In this document: positions 5,712-7,881 of the stretch, in pieces | Position numbering within the stretch: position 1 is the first letter of the stretch | How the letters are laid out: every line of letters begins with the position of its first letter | From: Candidatus Woesearchaeota archaeon | Lineage (GTDB): Archaea > Nanobdellota > Nanobdellia > Woesearchaeales > 21-14-0-10-32-9 | Length of the DNA stretch: 7,881 bases | Direction of reading: 5' to 3' | NCBI GenBank assembly: GCA_003562145.1 | Contig: PWWA01000092.1 | Span: forward strand, 1-7,881 | Notes under the pieces: generated by a model | The model's input: only the letters and a program-made list of their open reading frames with translations | Databases searched by the model: none | What the model was told of the DNA's origin: nothing | Made by a program: the position numbers and the translations under genes

Positions 5712-6131
5712 TTATTCTTTCTTGGCAGAATCCTTAGAAGCGCTCTCCACGGCTTTCTCAGCACTCTCAGGCTCCGGAGCAGGCTTATCTTTAGCGGGAG
5801 CAGCTTTCTTAGGCTTTTCATCCTTCCCGACAGGGACAGCCACGGATTTCTTCAGCTTCTGCTTCTTAGGCCTCTCCCCAGCCTTCTTAGGCTTAGAATC
5901 CATTAACTCTATACCAATGACCTTGAAAGCCTTCTTAACATCAGCACGAGAAGCCCCTTTCTTAACATCCAAAGACTCGCCTAAAGGATCCAAGTGCTTC
6001 AAATTACACTTCCTCCTGCGAGCCTCACCATCAACCAAGACATGGTTTTCATCCAAAACATCGACGACAACACACTTCTTCCCGGCATCCCTGCCAGCCA
6101 ACTTAACACATAACCTTCCAACCTCAAACAT
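5712..6131 (-). CDS. rpl14e: Large-subunit ribosomal protein eL14 with extended C-terminal tail
   Basis: Ribosomal protein eL14 (L14e), a KOW/SH3-barrel protein of the large subunit. The core shows FEVGRLCVKLAGRDAGKKC (2-20), VVDVLDENHVLVDG (22-35) and RRKCNLKHLDPL (39-50), the family's typical sequence, then a helical part (51-77). Archaeal eL14 usually ends near residue 75-95; here about 60 further residues rich in Lys, Pro, Ala and Glu form a probably disordered tail. The start is ATG 6131: the sequence AGGTGAT lies five bases upstream and overlaps the TTG that would add two residues. It follows eL34 by 67 bases that contain a hairpin, with no TATA box, so it is read from the eL34 promoter. 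In many archaea a cytidylate kinase gene lies between or beside these two; none is here. Confidence 0.92.
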   Translation of the reverse strand: MFEVGRLCVKLAGRDAGKKCVVVDVLDENHVLVDGEARRRKCNLKHLDPLGESLDVKKGASRADVKKAFKVIGIELMDSKPKKAGERPKKQKLKKSVAVPVGKDEKPKKAAPAKDKPAPEPESAEKAVESASKDSAKKE

Positions 6132-6136
6132 TTCCA

Positions 6137-6143
6137 ATCACCT
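6137..6143 (-). promoter_or_regulatory. Shine-Dalgarno site that sets the eL14 start
   Basis: The minus strand reads AGGTGAT, a seven-base match to the complement of the 16S rRNA tail, with five bases before ATG 6131. It overlaps the in-frame TTG at 6137, ruling that codon out as the start. Confidence 0.8.
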
Positions 6144-6167
6144 ACCCGTTTTGGTCTGAAGAAAAAC

Positions 6168-6189
6168 CCTGCCCTGTCGCCAAGGCAAG
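6168..6189 (-). promoter_or_regulatory. 9-bp RNA hairpin with GCGA tetraloop between eL34 and eL14
   Basis: As RNA the minus strand reads CUUGCCUUG, GCGA, CAGGGCAGG: nine consecutive pairs (two of them G-U) closed by a GNRA tetraloop. It is followed at once by GUUUUUCUUC. It starts 9 bases past the eL34 stop and ends 37 bases before the eL14 ATG. It could be a partial terminator or attenuator, an RNA-processing or stability element, or a binding site for one of the two ribosomal proteins. Confidence 0.6.
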
Positions 6190-6198
6190 CACAGACCC

Positions 6199-6462
6199 TT
6201 ATTTCCTGTTCCTTCTCTTAATCTCCAAACGCGAAGCCCTACTCGACAAAACCCCGCCAAAAGGCCTGCTAGGCCTCCTCGCACTCCTCGGAACACCCTT
6301 CAAATCACCAGGCAAAGCCCTCATAACACCCTTCAAAGACTCACCCGTAGCACTACAGCTTCCAATCTTGGGCTTCTTCCTCTTAAAAGCATCCTTAGAG
6401 CCCTTAACAGTCCTAACACAGACCTTCCTAAAGTTCCTCGACTTAGTTTTAGCTTCACTCAT
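6199..6462 (-). CDS. rpl34e: Large-subunit ribosomal protein eL34, zinc ligands largely lost
   Basis: Ribosomal protein eL34 (L34e). Recognisable parts of the 87 residues are the basic N-terminus SRNFRKVCVRT (8-18), KRKKPKIGSC (27-36), the LKGV repeat region with LPGDLKGVPR (50-59), and RPSRPFGGVLSS (63-74). Archaeal eL34 normally has a zinc ribbon of two CxxC pairs (CxxCGKPL and GGVLCxxC). Here the first reads CSATG and the second SSRA, so only Cys36 of four remains. The start is ATG 6462, about 28 bases after a strong TATA box and matching the family's length; an upstream GTG/ATG frame extension of eight residues would cross the promoter region. First gene of a two-gene unit with eL14. Confidence 0.85.
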   Translation of the reverse strand: MSEAKTKSRNFRKVCVRTVKGSKDAFKRKKPKIGSCSATGESLKGVMRALPGDLKGVPRSARRPSRPFGGVLSSRASRLEIKRRNRK

Positions 6463-6484
6463 AAAAACCAGGGAAACCAAGACC

Positions 6485-6496
6485 ATTTATAAATAT
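6485..6496 (-). promoter_or_regulatory. TATA-box-like promoter element for eL34-eL14
   Basis: The minus strand reads ATATTTATAAAT, centred about 28 bases before ATG 6462, with no Shine-Dalgarno sequence between. It lies directly after the T-run terminator of the upstream gene, so eL34-eL14 is separated from the secY part of the cluster. Confidence 0.65.
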
Positions 6497-6500
6497 TATC

Positions 6501-6522
6501 AAAAGAAAAAAAAAGAAAAAAA
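6501..6522 (-). terminator. C-interrupted T-run terminator after the DUF4870 gene
   Basis: The minus strand reads T7, C, T9, C, T4, starting four bases after the stop at 6527. It belongs to the same C-interrupted T-run type seen at 2124-2140 and 5692-5708. The next promoter follows within a few bases. Confidence 0.75.
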
Positions 6523-6526
6523 TAAT

Positions 6527-6868
6527 TTAAAAGGTTAGGTGCTTCGCAAGGCCACCGACAATTGGCAGTTTCTTCTCCTTGCCGCTCAGAGAATTTATAA
6601 TGCCTATAATCCACAACACAAATGTGAATAAAGAGCCAAGCGGCAATATTATGAACCAACCAATAATTGGAATGACCGATCCAACAATACTAATAGCAAT
6701 GCTCAAAAACAATAATATGAGCGCTTGCTTCACGTGGAACTTAGCGTACGTGTTCTTCCTCATCTTCTCATCCACGAAATACCAGATGATTCCCACCAAT
6801 ATATAGGCGAGAACCGCACAGGCCTTTCCTTCATCGGCGGTTTTGCCGCCACTTTTCTTTTCAACCAT
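6527..6868 (-). CDS. DUF4870/Tic20-like membrane protein
   Basis: A 113-residue membrane protein of the DUF4870 type, distantly related to the Tic20 component of the chloroplast import channel. A charged cytoplasmic start (1-15) is followed by membrane segments at about 16-31, 46-65 and 66-93 (the last long enough for two closely packed helices). The characteristic stretch between the first two, YAKFHVKQALILL (41-53), has the family's F(H/N)xxQ pattern, and IPIIGWFIILPLG follows. The basic C-terminus has GKEKKLPIVG. ATG 6868 lies three bases after the stop of the DUF106 gene, with GGGGGTGG eight bases upstream inside that gene's last codons, so the two are translationally linked. Its molecular role is unknown; the position beside SecY and an insertase homologue hints at membrane-protein biogenesis. 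Confidence 0.8.
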   Translation of the reverse strand: MVEKKSGGKTADEGKACAVLAYILVGIIWYFVDEKMRKNTYAKFHVKQALILLFLSIAISIVGSVIPIIGWFIILPLGSLFTFVLWIIGIINSLSGKEKKLPIVGGLAKHLTF

Positions 6869-6871
6869 TTT

Positions 6872-7603
6872 TTATGCCACCCCCAAAGCTTTTCTCAATA
6901 AAATACTGAGCGGAATGCTCAAAAGAATATAAGCGCCAAGCCAACCCGGCTTCCAGCCGAACAAGCTTGTATCCCCAAAAGGCCTAACAACTTTATTGCT
7001 AACAACCACTCTTACAAGGTCAGAATCATAGCTCTGGATTGGCTCCTCGTAATCCTTTAAATCCGTTACAAGGACTTCTTTGCTCTCCCTAAAAGTCTCG
7101 CCCTGAAACAGCAAATTATAACGACCTTTATTATCAGCACGAAGAGTCCAAACAATTACGTTATCCTCGTTCACCCTCCTAACCACTTGCATTTCAGGCA
7201 TGATAGACAATACAACTTCGTCCTTATCACCAGTGTAGCCTTCAGAGAGAAAGGCCTCAACAGTAAATTCCTCACCCGGCATTATAGGCTCATACACAAG
7301 GTTGCCAGCCATCCAGAAAAGAATTATCATAATAGGAATAAAAGAGAAAAGCATAGACCTCAAGGATTGCTTCATAACCGCGAAGTTCTTAGACATCATC
7401 TCTTGGTTAATCTCCATTAATTTCTTCTGGTCATCCCTATGCTTCTTCATCTTCTCCCGAAGCTTCTTAATATCGTCCTTAATCCTTTTAATCTCCTCTT
7501 GGTTAGTAGTGTACTTGTAAATCAAAGAAGTAATCAAGGAAACAACTACTGACAAAATTAGTATTATCCAAAAATAACCCAGTGACAAAAACCAATCAAT
7601 CAA
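6872..7603 (-). CDS. EMC3/TMCO1-family (DUF106) membrane insertase homologue with a large extracytoplasmic insertion
   Basis: A 243-residue archaeal member of the EMC3/TMCO1 (DUF106, Ylp1) branch of the Oxa1/YidC superfamily, which inserts membrane proteins. TM1 is at about 8-29, a charged coiled coil (32-70) provides the ribosome-facing hairpin, TM2 is at 84-104 and TM3 at 221-238. Between TM2 and TM3 lies a strand-rich segment of about 115 residues (EEFTVEAF, VVLSIMPE, VIVWTLRA, YNLLFQGE, LVRVVVS), probably a beta-sandwich outside the membrane; many archaeal members have only a short loop there. The start is TTG 7603 with a nearly ideal Shine-Dalgarno sequence six bases upstream. It follows secY by 38 bases, the common archaeal order, although adk, often between them, is missing. 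Confidence 0.85.
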   Translation of the reverse strand: MIDWFLSLGYFWIILILSVVVSLITSLIYKYTTNQEEIKRIKDDIKKLREKMKKHRDDQKKLMEINQEMMSKNFAVMKQSLRSMLFSFIPIMIILFWMAGNLVYEPIMPGEEFTVEAFLSEGYTGDKDEVVLSIMPEMQVVRRVNEDNVIVWTLRADNKGRYNLLFQGETFRESKEVLVTDLKDYEEPIQSYDSDLVRVVVSNKVVRPFGDTSLFGWKPGWLGAYILLSIPLSILLRKALGVA

Positions 7604-7609
7604 CTTAGC

Positions 7610-7618
7610 TCACCCTCC
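7610..7618 (-). promoter_or_regulatory. Shine-Dalgarno site for the TTG start of the DUF106 gene
   Basis: The minus strand reads GGAGGGTGA, six bases before TTG 7603. It is the best ribosome binding site in the window and supports the rare TTG start; no in-frame ATG occurs until residue 51. Confidence 0.75.
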
Positions 7619-7623
7619 CCCCC

Positions 7624-7643
7624 AAAAAAAAACATTTTTTTTT
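7624..7643 (-). terminator. A9/T9 tract after secY (possible partial terminator)
   Basis: Directly overlapping the secY stop, the minus strand reads nine A, TG, nine T and then seven G. The T9 run is long enough to pause or terminate archaeal RNA polymerase, but the downstream gene has no TATA box of its own and only a Shine-Dalgarno site, so read-through must be substantial. Confidence 0.4.
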
Positions 7644-7881
7644 AGTTAGACACGAACTTCCTCATCATCGGATTCATGTCGTACATGTGCTGCTTAGCTA
7701 TCTCTTCGTATATCTTATATATAATCATTACGGCCAATAAAATACCTGTACCTGTGCCTATCGCGCCTGTTAAGTCAGCGACACTTGCAAGCAAACCAAT
7801 AGCAATACCACCCATAACAGTCAAAGGACCAATATATCTTTTCAGCAACCTTTCCAAAACCCTTTGGTCCCTCCTGAAACC
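7642..7881 (-). CDS. secY: SecY, C-terminal part (5' end outside window)
   Basis: The last 79 residues of SecY (Sec61 alpha), the pore subunit of the protein-conducting channel. The frame stays open to the right edge of the window, so the gene is cut by the window. Visible are FRRDQRVLERLLKRYIGPLT, the last cytoplasmic loop that contacts the ribosome and leads into TM10, then ADLTGAIGTGTGILLAVMIIYKIY, which is the final helix, and the cytoplasmic tail ending MMRKFVSN. A TTG within this stretch (at 7857) is an internal leucine codon and not a start. Its position ahead of DUF106 and ribosomal protein genes is the classic distal end of the archaeal spc-type cluster. Confidence 0.93.
   Translation of the reverse strand, partial: GFRRDQRVLERLLKRYIGPLTVMGGIAIGLLASVADLTGAIGTGTGILLAVMIIYKIYEEIAKQHMYDMNPMMRKFVSN

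Noticed and set aside
6459..6486. Longer eL34 starting eight codons upstream
   Set aside because: The extension reaches the TATA box region and adds residues absent from the family; ATG 6462 fits the promoter spacing.

Overview
This window looks like chromosomal DNA of an archaeon. The evidence is: ribosomal proteins eL34 and eL14, which exist only in archaea and eukaryotes; an RPA-type single-stranded-DNA-binding protein; a TrmB-family regulator; an archaeal SecY C-terminus followed by an EMC3/TMCO1 (DUF106) homologue; and TATA-like boxes placed about 25-30 bases ahead of most first genes. The compact layout, small proteins, C-interrupted T-run terminators and a tandem-repeat small basic protein of a kind I associate with DPANN archaea suggest a DPANN lineage (Woesearchaeota/Pacearchaeota-like). 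That placement is an inference. I see no tRNA, rRNA, CRISPR array, insertion sequence or phage gene, and no gene-free stretch over 300 bases.

Left part (1-2536). The C-terminal end of a possible glycosyltransferase is followed by an orphan 133-residue protein and a SpoIIM/DUF95 membrane protein, all on +. The SpoIIM gene meets an RPA32-like OB-fold/winged-helix protein (-) tail to tail, with stop codons overlapping. Next (-) is a 78-residue basic protein made of two near-identical 32-residue units. A divergent promoter region with a small palindrome follows.

Middle part (2537-5660). A 90-residue membrane protein (+) converges on a polytopic membrane protein resembling M50 site-2 proteases but lacking their catalytic motif (-). 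Then come a short soluble TraB/PrgY-family protein (-) and a two-gene unit (-): a TrmB-type regulator and an uncharacterised 138-residue protein 12 bases downstream. An inverted repeat brackets the TrmB TATA box.

Right part (5690-7881, all -). This is the distal end of the archaeal ribosomal-protein/secretion cluster, read right to left: secY (cut by the window edge), a DUF106 insertase homologue, a DUF4870/Tic20-like membrane protein, eL34 and eL14. The adk and cmk genes often found in this neighbourhood are absent. SecY, an Oxa1-superfamily protein and a Tic20-like protein side by side suggest a membrane-protein biogenesis module. eL34 has lost three of four zinc cysteines, eL14 carries a disordered tail of about 60 residues, and the gap between them encodes a 9-bp hairpin with a GCGA tetraloop.

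Two modes of translation start are apparent. First genes mostly have a TATA box about 25-29 bases before the start codon, implying leaderless mRNAs. Internal genes, and a few first genes, have Shine-Dalgarno sequences, and these move three starts (TrmB, eL14, and TTG for DUF106) away from the longest open frame or confirm an unusual codon.
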